64,000 nucleotides of DNA, taken from Muribaculaceae bacterium (lineage in GTDB: Bacteria; Bacteroidota; Bacteroidia; Bacteroidales; Muribaculaceae). The position numbers and the translations under genes are program-made. Positions 24,748-33,088 of the stretch are shown here, in pieces. Location of the stretch: positions 1 to 64,000 of the forward strand of contig CAJSYI010000004.1 in assembly GCA_910573745.1 (NCBI GenBank). The letters run 5' to 3'. The stretch's first letter is position 1. Each line of letters opens with the position of its first letter. The notes under the pieces are model-generated. The model did not search any database. It had not been told where the DNA came from and was given only the letters and a program-made list of their open reading frames with translations.

Positions 24748-26282
24748 ACACATATAAAGAACGTATGGCTCTTGTAGAACAGGAAGCCAAGGCTCTCAAC
24801 AAGAAAGTCTACGACGACACGCTTCACCATAAAGACCCGACGGCCAATGAACTCCGTCAGGACAAAAGCCCTAAAATCGCCACTCTCGAGGAGGCAATCC
24901 GCAAGACCGGCCTGAAAGACGGAATGACAGTGTCTTTCCACCACCATTTCCGAGGCGGAGACAAAGTCGTGAATATGGTTGTGGACAAGCTCGCTGAAAT
25001 GGGATTCAAGAACCTGCATCTTGCCGCTTCCAGCCTTTCTGACGTACACAAGCCGCTGATTGAGCATATCAAGAACGGCGTCATCACCCAGATTTCCACT
25101 TCCGGCCTGCGTGGCGACCTTGCCAAAGAGATTTCAGGCGGACTGATGGAAAATCCTGTCATTTTCCGTAGCCATGGCGGACGCGGCAGCGCAATCGCTT
25201 CCGGCGACCTTCATATCGACGTGGCCTTCCTCGGTGCCTCTTCTTCCGACGCACTCGGCAACGCATGCGGATATTCACGTTCCGAAAACGCAAAATCGAT
25301 CTGCGGCTCACTCGGATACGCTCTTCCTGACGCAGAATATGCAGACAAGGTAGTGATACTGACCGACGACCTTGTGGCCTATCCCAACACACCCAATTCC
25401 ATCTCTGAGCGTAATGTGGATTATGTAGTGGTAGTGGACAGCGTAGGCGACAGCTCCAAGATTTCATCGGGTGCAATCCGCGACACCAAAAATCCCCGCG
25501 ACATCCTCCTTGCGCAGCAGGCTGCCAAGGTAATCATCAACAGCGGCTACTTCAAGAACGGATTCTCTATCCAGACCGGATCCGGCGGCGCATCGCTCGC
25601 TGCCGTGAAGTACATCCGCAACAAGATGATGGAAGACGGCATAAAGGCTTCATTCGCACTCGGAGGCATCACCGCCCATATGGTAAAGATGCATGAAGAA
25701 GGTCTTATCGAACGCCTCATAGACGTACAGTCATTCGACAAGGTTGCCGCAGAATCGCTCAAGAACAATCCGATGCACAAAGAGGTTACCGCAGTAGAAT
25801 ACGCCGCTGCCGACGACGCCGGTTCCGCAGTGCACTATCTTGACATCGTGATTCTTTCCGCCCTTGAGGTGGACGTCAACTTCAACGTGAACGTGCTCGT
25901 TGGAAGCGACGGAATCATACGCGGAGCCATCGGCGGCCATCCCGACACTGCAGCGGATTCCGCACTTTCAATCATAGTATGCCCGCTTCTCCGTGGCCGC
26001 ATACCGTGCGTAGTGGACGAGGTAACCACCCTTATCACTCCTGGATCGACAGTAGACGTGATTGTAACAGAATATGGCATTGCTGTCAATCCGCGCCGTC
26101 CGGAGCTTGCAGAGCGTCTTAAAAAGGCCGGTCTGAAGATTGTGGACATCGACTCGCTGAAAGAAAAGGCAAACAGCATCATCGGCGATGCAGACCCTCT
26201 GCCTTTCGGAGACAAAGTGGTCGGAGTGGTGATGAACCGCGACGGCTCTGTTATGGACGTAATCCGCAACATCGAAGCCTGA
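24744..26282 (+). CDS. citF: Citrate lyase alpha subunit (citrate:acetyl-ACP transferase)
   Basis: Exchanges acetyl-ACP for citryl-ACP in the citrate lyase complex. The 512-aa size is normal. Blocks seen are MTVSFHHHFRGGDKVVNMV (about 64-82), FRSHGGRGSAIASGDLHIDV, QTGSGGASLAAVKYI, ALEVDVNFNVNVLVGSDG and ITPGSTVDVIVTEYGIAVNP, all typical of CitF and related CoA transferases. It is translationally coupled to citE. Confidence 0.95.
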   Translation: MNTYKERMALVEQEAKALNKKVYDDTLHHKDPTANELRQDKSPKIATLEEAIRKTGLKDGMTVSFHHHFRGGDKVVNMVVDKLAEMGFKNLHLAASSLSDVHKPLIEHIKNGVITQISTSGLRGDLAKEISGGLMENPVIFRSHGGRGSAIASGDLHIDVAFLGASSSDALGNACGYSRSENAKSICGSLGYALPDAEYADKVVILTDDLVAYPNTPNSISERNVDYVVVVDSVGDSSKISSGAIRDTKNPRDILLAQQAAKVIINSGYFKNGFSIQTGSGGASLAAVKYIRNKMMEDGIKASFALGGITAHMVKMHEEGLIERLIDVQSFDKVAAESLKNNPMHKEVTAVEYAAADDAGSAVHYLDIVILSALEVDVNFNVNVLVGSDGIIRGAIGGHPDTAADSALSIIVCPLLRGRIPCVVDEVTTLITPGSTVDVIVTEYGIAVNPRRPELAERLKKAGLKIVDIDSLKEKANSIIGDADPLPFGDKVVGVVMNRDGSVMDVIRNIEA

Positions 26283-26392
26283 TTTCCGGATACGACCGAC
26301 AAGAATCTTCATAAATGAACGAAGGAATGGCTGCGGATCGCGCCAATCCCGCTATCCGCAGCCATTCCCAGCTTACCGCCACATCCGCCAAG

Positions 26393-26977
26393 ATGGAATC
26401 ACAACAAATCTCGCTTACCGAATTGCTTGATTCTCGCGACAGACGCCGCGACATGCAGCTGCGTCTGCTACAGGAGAATCCGGGCAAGACGCTTGTCGTG
26501 GTTACCATCGTGATTCCGGGAAATGTGAAACGCAATGCCGATTCGGAGGCCATTGCCAACGCCGCATGTGAATCAATAGAGAACGATTCCATGCTGAAAG
26601 CGCATTGCGAAGCCAAGAAAGACCTTATGACCGGTTTTGAGGCTTTCTATCTGACTGACCTTAATCCCGAAGACACAAAAGAAATCACGTCTATGATTGA
26701 AGACACCCATCCTTTGGGCAGGATGATGGACATAGATGTGATTGACAGCGGAGGCAACCAAGTGTCTCGCGCAAGACAAGGGCAACGTACACGCAGATGC
26801 CTTCTGTGCGGGAACGACGCACGCGTCTGTATGCGCGCATTCACGCATTCCCAAGAAGAACTATTGGCTGAAATCCATCGACGAGTATCTCTGTGGCTAT
26901 CAGGACGAGCGGGAAAAACCTGTCAGGCGACAGGACATCCTTCCAGTCCACTAATGACCTCAGCCGATGAACCATAG
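26393..26977 (+). CDS. citX: Apo-citrate lyase phosphoribosyl-dephospho-CoA transferase
   Basis: Attaches the triphosphoribosyl-dephospho-CoA prosthetic group to CitD. I start at the ATG at 26393 (MESQQISLTELLDSRDRRRD, 194 aa), although the frame is open from 26315. The family block is clear in GRMMDIDVID, RRCLLCGNDARVCMRAFTHS and EELLAEI. The N-terminal LLQENPGKTLVVVTIVIPGN also fits. The C-terminus past the CitX core is about 25 residues of no known similarity. Confidence 0.88.
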   Translation: MESQQISLTELLDSRDRRRDMQLRLLQENPGKTLVVVTIVIPGNVKRNADSEAIANAACESIENDSMLKAHCEAKKDLMTGFEAFYLTDLNPEDTKEITSMIEDTHPLGRMMDIDVIDSGGNQVSRARQGQRTRRCLLCGNDARVCMRAFTHSQEELLAEIHRRVSLWLSGRAGKTCQATGHPSSPLMTSADEP

Positions 26978-27012
26978 TTGACGTTTTTCAGTAATAATCA
27001 CCAATTTGACTG

Positions 27013-28782
27013 ATGTTCGGAGATTTTGAAATACGTGAATTGCCGCTCTCGCTGACGGCCACAAAAAAGAAAGTGGAATCATTTCTGCTTTCACAAGGAC
27101 TTCGTATGGAGAACCTTGACCGGTATTTCGGCATCTTCGACATGAACGACAATCTGGTCGGAGGAGGAGGGCTCCAAGAAAACGTCGTGAAGTGCATCGC
27201 GCTTTCAGAATCGACAAGAAACGAATCACTCACAAATCCGCTCATGAGCCGCATACGTGAAGCGGCAATGGCCGATGGCCACTACGACTTGCTCCTGTTC
27301 ACCAAGCCCGAAAACCAACGCATATTCGAGAGCCTCGCTTTCCATACAGTGGGAAAAGCCGACAAGGCTTTGCTTCTTGAAAGCAATCCCAGAGGCATAT
27401 CCGGATACTGCAAAAAACTGTCAGGCATTCTTCCACAGTCCAAGGAATCACGCAACGGCGTGATTGTCATGAACTGCAATCCGCTCACAAAAGGTCATCT
27501 GTTCCTGATAGAGGCAGCCGCCAAGCAAGTGGACTTTCTTTTCATAATACCCGTCATGGAAGGGGACTCGGAATATTCATATGCCGAACGGACAGCCATG
27601 ATGAAGGCCGCGACAAAGGACATACTAAACACAGCAGTCTGTCCCGGAAGCCAATACAGCATTTCACAAGCCACATTCCCGACATACTTCCTCAAAGACC
27701 TAAACGATGCGGCAAAGACACACATAGAGCTCGACCTCGACATATTCTCAAACCACATCGCTCCTGCACTAAATGCATCGGTGAGATTCGTCGGGACAGA
27801 ACCTTTAGATGCCTTGACCTGCGAATACAATGCGGTCATGAAACGCATATTGCCTTCCAAAGGCATCGAAGTCGTGGAAATAGAGCGCCAATCCTTAAAT
27901 GACATTGTGATAAGCGCATCAAAGGCAAGAACGCTTACAGAAACCGGAAACGCATCGGAAGCATTAAAGCTTCTGCCCGAAACGTCGGTGCCGTATCTGC
28001 TCGCCCATACGGCATGCCTGTCATTGAAGAAAGAACTTGAAGCAACCCCAAAGCCCGGACTTGTAGACCGCAATGACAACGGATCGCATACAGATATGGA
28101 TTTTTCCATTATGTCCCGCAGCATAGAAGCATTGAAACCATACTTCACGGAGTTTTCCCGTCTCGGCACCGACACTTCCCTCCCATCCCACGATGCAGTG
28201 GCCAAAGCCGGAATGGAGGCGGAAAAAGCCATGAAATCTGCCACCGGCGGAGTAAACACGCATCGTGGCGCGCTTTTCTGCATCGGACTCACCACCATCG
28301 CCGCGGCGAATGCATATCACAACACAGGTCATATCGAAGAGAACGGGCTGAGGGACAGGATAACACGTCTCGCCTCCGGATTTGCCGGAGAGAAAGATTC
28401 ACACGGCGGTGAGGCTCGCCGCAAATACGGCCTCAAAGGAGCCGCAGAAATGGCTCAGGATGCCTACTCCGAGCTATTCTCGGAATGGCTTCCTTTCTAT
28501 CGGAGTGTCAAAGAACGTAATGACGGTGCAATCCTCACGCTACTGAAGATAATGTCAACGCTTGAAGACACCAACCTCTATCACCGAGGAGGAGAAGAGG
28601 GAGCCGCTTTCGCCAAGGAAACGGCACGAGATTTGCTCAAAGACTGCAAAGCTTCGGCTTTGGAGAAAGCGAACGCCGACTTCATAGCCCGCAACCTCTC
28701 CCCCGGAGGAGCCGCCGATATGCTGGCCCTGACGTTTTTCATAGACTCGGTACTGCACAACGGCCCTGAAATTAACGAATAA
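27013..28782 (+). CDS. CitC-CitG fusion: citrate lyase ligase and triphosphoribosyl-dephospho-CoA synthase
   Basis: One 589-aa protein carrying two citrate lyase maturation activities. Residues 1-125 are the GNAT-like N-terminus of CitC, and 148-325 its nucleotidylyltransferase with NCNPLTKGHLFLIE (154-167, the HIGH-type motif) and ISASKARTLT. CitC acetylates the prosthetic group of CitD. Residues about 335-585 are CitG, which makes the prosthetic-group precursor from ATP and dephospho-CoA: ATPKPGLVDRNDNGSHTDMD (344-363), GGVNTHRGALFCIG, DSHGGEARRKYGLKGAAEMA. In Klebsiella and E. coli these are separate genes. Confidence 0.9.
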   Translation: MFGDFEIRELPLSLTATKKKVESFLLSQGLRMENLDRYFGIFDMNDNLVGGGGLQENVVKCIALSESTRNESLTNPLMSRIREAAMADGHYDLLLFTKPENQRIFESLAFHTVGKADKALLLESNPRGISGYCKKLSGILPQSKESRNGVIVMNCNPLTKGHLFLIEAAAKQVDFLFIIPVMEGDSEYSYAERTAMMKAATKDILNTAVCPGSQYSISQATFPTYFLKDLNDAAKTHIELDLDIFSNHIAPALNASVRFVGTEPLDALTCEYNAVMKRILPSKGIEVVEIERQSLNDIVISASKARTLTETGNASEALKLLPETSVPYLLAHTACLSLKKELEATPKPGLVDRNDNGSHTDMDFSIMSRSIEALKPYFTEFSRLGTDTSLPSHDAVAKAGMEAEKAMKSATGGVNTHRGALFCIGLTTIAAANAYHNTGHIEENGLRDRITRLASGFAGEKDSHGGEARRKYGLKGAAEMAQDAYSELFSEWLPFYRSVKERNDGAILTLLKIMSTLEDTNLYHRGGEEGAAFAKETARDLLKDCKASALEKANADFIARNLSPGGAADMLALTFFIDSVLHNGPEINE

Positions 28783-28825
28783 AACAAACTACTACATAAT
28801 CACTAACTTAAAATCAACCACCGAA

Positions 28826-31072
28826 ATGGTAGAACTCATCAAAGAAGGAGTTTATCTGAAAGACGGTAAACTCGTAGAGAAAGGCGCAGCCGGCCTTCCG
28901 ACTCCGGAAGAAGGACGCGAAAACACCATCGCTTACCAAATCCTCCGCAGCCATGACGTTGATGGCTCCAAAGGAGACAAGATGCGCATCAAATTCGATG
29001 CCATGATGAGCCACGACATCACTTATGTCGGAATCATCCAGACTGCACGTGCCAGCGGCCTTGAAAAGTTCCCCCTGCCATACGCAATGACCAACTGCCA
29101 CAACTCGCTCTGCGCAGTAGGCGGCACCATCAATGAAGACGACCACGTGTTCGGACTTTCCGCCGCAAAAAAATACGGCGGCATATACGTTCCTGCCAAC
29201 CAGGCCGTAATCCACCAGTACGCACGCGAGGCAATGGTGAAATGCGGCAACATGATTCTCGGCTCTGACAGCCATACACGCTACGGTTCACTCGGAACAA
29301 TGGGCGTAGGCGAAGGCGGCGGCGAGCTTGTAAAGCAGCTTCTCGAAAACACATGGGACATCAACGCCCCTGAAGTGGTGCTCGTTTGGCTGGAAGGCAA
29401 GTCCCGCAAAGGCATCGGCCCGCACGACGTGGCCATCTCTCTCGTGAAGGCTGTCTTCGACAACGGTTTCGTCAAAAACAAAGTGCTTGAATTCGCCGGC
29501 CCCGGTGTGAAGAACCTCCCCATCGACTTCCGCAACGGAATCGACATCATGACCACCGAAACCACCTGCCTCAGCTCTATCTGGATTACAGACGAGGAAG
29601 TGAAGAAGCACTATGACACTCATTGCCACAGCGAGAACTACAAAGAACTTCAGCCCAACGGCACTGCATACTACGACGGAATGATCCGCATCGACCTTGA
29701 CAAGCAAGAGGCCATGATCGCACTTCCCTTCCACCCGTCCAACGCCTACACTATCCATGAGCTTCAGGCAGATCCCGAACGCATCATGCGCGAAGTGGAG
29801 GAAGACGCAAAGAAGCGTTTCGGCGACAAAGTATGCGTTGACCTCGTAGGCAAAATCAAAGACGGCAAGGTGATGGCCGACCAAGGCATCATAGCCGGAT
29901 GCTCGGGCGGCACCTACGACAACCTCAGCCAGGCCGCGGCCATACTCCGCGACAAATCTGTGGGCAACGACTACTTCACAATCTCGGCATATCCGCAGTC
30001 AGTTCCCGTGTATATGGCAACTACACGCAACGGAATCGCCGAGGAGCTTCTCGAAGCCGGCGTGGTAATCAAACCGGCTTTCTGCGGCCCGTGCTTCGGT
30101 GCTGGCGACGTTCCGGCCAACAACGGCCTCTCGATACGCCACACTACCCGCAACTTCCCCAACCGTGAAGGCTCAAAGCCCGGCAACGGTCAGCTCTCAC
30201 TCGTCGCTCTTATGGACGCGCGTTCGATTGCCGCCACGGCTGCCAACGGCGGTGTAATCACTGCCGCCACTGACGTTGAATTCAACGACGACCACAAGCC
30301 TTACGAGTTCGATGCCAAGATTTACGAGCGTCGCGTATTCAACGGCTATGAAAAAGAGAACGCGCAGGAAGAGCTCCGCTACGGCCCGAACATCAAGGAC
30401 TGGCCCAAAATGTATCCGATGGAGAAGGACATGCTTCTCGAGCTTGCTGCAGTGATACACGATCCCGTTACCACTACCGACGAGCTTATCCCCTCAGGAG
30501 AAACTTCTTCCTATCGTTCCAACCCGCTCAAGCTGTCAGAGTTCGCACTTTCCCGCCGCGTGCCCGAATACGTCGGCATCAGCAAGCGCATACAGAAAGA
30601 AGACCTTGAGCGCCGCGACGGCAAATGCCCTGCCGAGGTAGAGAAAGTACTCGAGAAAGTAGGTGCAAAATGCAGCGAGACATCGTTCGGATCATGCGTG
30701 TTCGCCAACCGTCCCGGCGACGGTTCGGCCCGCGAACAGGCTGCGTCCTGCCAGAAGGTTCTCGGCGGCGATGCCAACATCTGCTACGAATACGCCACAA
30801 AACGTTACCGCAGCAACTGCATCAACTGGGGCATAGTGCCTTTCACCATCGACAAGGACACTAAATTTGACTACGAATCCGGCGACTACGTGTTCGTCCC
30901 TGGCATCCGTGAACTTATCCTCGGCGGCAAGGAAGAGGTTATGGCCAAGGTCATCACCAAGAACGGCGAAGTGAAAGACATCAAGCTGCACTTCTCCAAC
31001 CTCACCCCGACCGAACGCCAGATTCTCGCCGACGGTTGCCTCATGAACTATTACGCCGCACAGAAAAAGTAA
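28826..31072 (+). CDS. acn: Aconitate hydratase
   Basis: Interconverts citrate and isocitrate with a 4Fe-4S cluster. Its 748 aa suit the Bacteroidota/mitochondrial-like form. Blocks include LGSDSHTRYGSLGTMGVGEG, the cluster cysteine in GCSGGTYDN (about 359) and the pair in FCGPCFGAGDVP (about 419 and 422), and near the end YATKRYRSNCINWG. The third codon position is strongly C-rich, as in icd next door, which suggests high expression. It follows the CitC-CitG gene by 43 bases with no terminator in between, so it probably shares transcripts with the citrate lyase genes. Confidence 0.95.
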   Translation: MVELIKEGVYLKDGKLVEKGAAGLPTPEEGRENTIAYQILRSHDVDGSKGDKMRIKFDAMMSHDITYVGIIQTARASGLEKFPLPYAMTNCHNSLCAVGGTINEDDHVFGLSAAKKYGGIYVPANQAVIHQYAREAMVKCGNMILGSDSHTRYGSLGTMGVGEGGGELVKQLLENTWDINAPEVVLVWLEGKSRKGIGPHDVAISLVKAVFDNGFVKNKVLEFAGPGVKNLPIDFRNGIDIMTTETTCLSSIWITDEEVKKHYDTHCHSENYKELQPNGTAYYDGMIRIDLDKQEAMIALPFHPSNAYTIHELQADPERIMREVEEDAKKRFGDKVCVDLVGKIKDGKVMADQGIIAGCSGGTYDNLSQAAAILRDKSVGNDYFTISAYPQSVPVYMATTRNGIAEELLEAGVVIKPAFCGPCFGAGDVPANNGLSIRHTTRNFPNREGSKPGNGQLSLVALMDARSIAATAANGGVITAATDVEFNDDHKPYEFDAKIYERRVFNGYEKENAQEELRYGPNIKDWPKMYPMEKDMLLELAAVIHDPVTTTDELIPSGETSSYRSNPLKLSEFALSRRVPEYVGISKRIQKEDLERRDGKCPAEVEKVLEKVGAKCSETSFGSCVFANRPGDGSAREQAASCQKVLGGDANICYEYATKRYRSNCINWGIVPFTIDKDTKFDYESGDYVFVPGIRELILGGKEEVMAKVITKNGEVKDIKLHFSNLTPTERQILADGCLMNYYAAQKK

Positions 31073-31094
31073 GGCTCTGACATCATTGCTCATT

Positions 31095-31122
31095 TCCGGA
31101 GAAAGCCACGGTTTTCTCCGGA
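31095..31122 (+). other. Hairpin between acn and icd
   Basis: Perfect 10-bp stem TCCGGAGAAA (31095-31104) with 31113-31122 around an 8-base loop, not followed by a T-tract. It is therefore more likely an RNA processing or stability element than a terminator. Confidence 0.55.
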
Positions 31123-31166
31123 GATAAACAAAAACGAAAACAAATTTCAAAAACCATAAAACCATC

Positions 31167-32384
31167 ATGGAAAAAATCAAAATGACCACTCCCGTCGTGG
31201 AGATGGACGGCGACGAAATGACCCGCATACTTTGGAAGATGATCAAGGACGAACTCATCCTCCCTTTCGTTGACCTCAAATCCGAATACTATGACCTCGG
31301 TCTGCCTGAGCGCGACAAAACCCGCGACCAGATAACCCACGACGCAGCCGAAGCCACAAAGAAATACGGCGTAGCGGTGAAGTGCGCGACAATCACGCCC
31401 AACGCACAGAGAATGACCGAATATGACCTCCACGAAATGTGGAAGAGCCCTAACGGCACCATCCGTTCCATCCTCGACGGCACTGTGTTCCGCACACCGA
31501 TAACCATCCCTTCCATCAAGCCCGCAGTCCGCAACTGGCAGGAACCGATCACCATCGCCCGCCATGCCTACGGCGACGTGTACAAGAGCGTTGAAATCCG
31601 CGTGAACGAACCCGGTGTGGCCAAGATGGTATTCGAAGGCGAAAACGGACAGAAAGAAGAAGTGGTAATCCACGAGTTCAAAGGCCCGGGCGTACTTCAG
31701 GGCATGCACAACACAGACAAATCCATCCGCTCTTTCGCAAACAGCTGCTTCAAGTTCGCCATCGACCAAAAGAAAGACCTCTGGTTCTCCACAAAGGACA
31801 CTATCTCAAAGAAGTATGACGCGCGTTTCCGCGAAATCTTCAACGAAGAGTACGAAAAGAACTACAAGGAACAGTTCGAAGCCCTCGGCTTGGAATACTT
31901 CTACACTCTGATTGACGACGCTGTGGCACGCGTTGTACGCAGCAAAGGCGGTTTCATCTGGGCTTGCAAGAACTATGACGGCGACGTTATGAGCGACATG
32001 GTTTCAACCGCATTCGGCTCTCTCGCCATGATGACAAGCGTACTCGTAAGCCCCGACGGCAAATTCGAGTATGAGGCAGCTCACGGCACTGTTACCCGCC
32101 ACTACTACAAGTACCTCAAAGGCGAGGAGACTTCCACCAACCCGATGGCCACCATCTTCGCATGGAGCGGTGCTCTCCGCAAGCGCGGCGAAATGGACGG
32201 CCTCGAGAAACTCGTCATCTTCGGCGACGAACTTGAAGCAGCATGCTTCGATACCCTCAACGCCGGCATAGTGACTAAAGACCTTGTGAACCTCATGGAA
32301 GGAATCGAGCCTAAGGCCGTTACATCCGCAGAATTCCTCAAGGCCATCCGCACTCGCCTCGAAGAACGTCTCGCAGCGAAGTAA
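31167..32384 (+). CDS. icd: Isocitrate dehydrogenase (NADP-type, homodimeric)
   Basis: Oxidises isocitrate to 2-oxoglutarate and CO2, or carboxylates in reverse. At 405 aa it is of the eukaryotic-like subfamily rather than the E. coli type: VVEMDGDEMTRILWKMIKD at the N-terminus, KSPNGTIRSILDGTVFRTPI (substrate-binding Ser/Asn/Arg), YFYTLIDDAVARVVRSKGGF, YDGDVMSDMV (metal-binding Asp) and EAAHGTVTRHYYK (cofactor loop). The basic residues after HGTVTRH fit NADP, by family knowledge only. A strong terminator follows. With citrate lyase and aconitase it forms a three-step citrate-to-2-oxoglutarate unit. Confidence 0.95.
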   Translation: MEKIKMTTPVVEMDGDEMTRILWKMIKDELILPFVDLKSEYYDLGLPERDKTRDQITHDAAEATKKYGVAVKCATITPNAQRMTEYDLHEMWKSPNGTIRSILDGTVFRTPITIPSIKPAVRNWQEPITIARHAYGDVYKSVEIRVNEPGVAKMVFEGENGQKEEVVIHEFKGPGVLQGMHNTDKSIRSFANSCFKFAIDQKKDLWFSTKDTISKKYDARFREIFNEEYEKNYKEQFEALGLEYFYTLIDDAVARVVRSKGGFIWACKNYDGDVMSDMVSTAFGSLAMMTSVLVSPDGKFEYEAAHGTVTRHYYKYLKGEETSTNPMATIFAWSGALRKRGEMDGLEKLVIFGDELEAACFDTLNAGIVTKDLVNLMEGIEPKAVTSAEFLKAIRTRLEERLAAK

Positions 32385-32408
32385 TCCGGATTGCATCAAA
32401 GACATGTC

Positions 32409-32448
32409 GGACGGCAGGAGAGTGAATCTCTTGCCGTCCTTTGTTTTT
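32409..32448 (+). terminator. Strong rho-independent terminator after icd
   Basis: 13-bp stem GGACGGCAGGAGA (32409-32421) with 32427-32439 (one G-U pair), 5-base loop, then TTTGTTTTTG. It ends the citrate operon. Its T-tract contains the -33 box of the next gene. Confidence 0.85.
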
Positions 32449-32476
32449 GCCAGTCCCGGTTTTTTTCGTAACTTTG
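32446..32476 (+). promoter_or_regulatory. Bacteroidota-type promoter for the DUF1599 gene
   Basis: TTTG 32446-32449, 19-base spacer, TAACTTTG 32469-32476. The -33 box lies inside the T-tract of the preceding terminator. Confidence 0.75.
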
Positions 32477-32489
32477 CTTTCAATCTACA

Positions 32490-33062
32490 ATGAACGGAAT
32501 GGCAGACAACACATACATCAAAGACACGGAAAAGGAATTCTCGGAAGTGCGGGCCCTATGCCGCGACATCTTCGAGAAAAAGCTTTTTGACTACGGCACT
32601 TCGTGGCGCATAATGCGTCCGGAAAGCATCACAGACCAGATATACATCAAGGCCATGCGCATTCGCTCAATACAGGAAAAGGGTGTGGCGCAGGTCAATG
32701 AAGGCGTGGAGCCGGAATTCATAGGAATAGTTAACTATTCCGCAATCGGCCTCATCCAACTGCAGCTCGGAAGCGGCAGCCAGATTACGCCCGAAGAAGC
32801 TTTGCGCCTTTACGACGAATGGCTCGACAAAGCGACCGGCCTGATGATCAACAAAAACCACGACTATGATGAAGCATGGCGACATATGCGCGTATCAAGC
32901 ATCACAGACATCATTCTGCAGAAACTTCTGCGCACACGTGAAATCGAAGACCACAACGGAATCACAAAGATTTCCGAGGGCATCGACGCCAACTATATGG
33001 ATATGATCAATTATGCCGTTTTCGCGTTGATACATATAGCAGAAGGCAAACAGACAATCTGA
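32490..33062 (+). CDS. DUF1599 family protein (internally duplicated)
   Basis: A 190-aa protein of the DUF1599/nucleotide-modification-associated family, whose activity is not established. It is two copies of one unit: SWRIMRPESITDQIYIKAMR (about 37-56) parallels EAWRHMRVSSITDIILQKLL (about 126-145), and VNEGVEPEFIGIVNYSAIGL parallels the segment from ISEGIDANYMDMINY on. The ATG at 32499 (MADNTYIKDTEKEF) is an equally good start. In other Bacteroidales, as I recall, the gene sits beside the BT_3928-type membrane protein, as here. Confidence 0.8.
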   Translation: MNGMADNTYIKDTEKEFSEVRALCRDIFEKKLFDYGTSWRIMRPESITDQIYIKAMRIRSIQEKGVAQVNEGVEPEFIGIVNYSAIGLIQLQLGSGSQITPEEALRLYDEWLDKATGLMINKNHDYDEAWRHMRVSSITDIILQKLLRTREIEDHNGITKISEGIDANYMDMINYAVFALIHIAEGKQTI

Positions 33063-33088
33063 AACAACTGCTGCAAGCCCCTACCCTG

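Noticed and set aside
26315-26392. Longer citX start
   Set aside because: The 26 extra residues have no counterpart in CitX proteins, so the later ATG is preferred, although not proven.
31083-31769. 228-codon open frame on the minus strand
   Set aside because: Shadow of icd, produced by its C-rich third positions. The encoded product has no recognisable domain.
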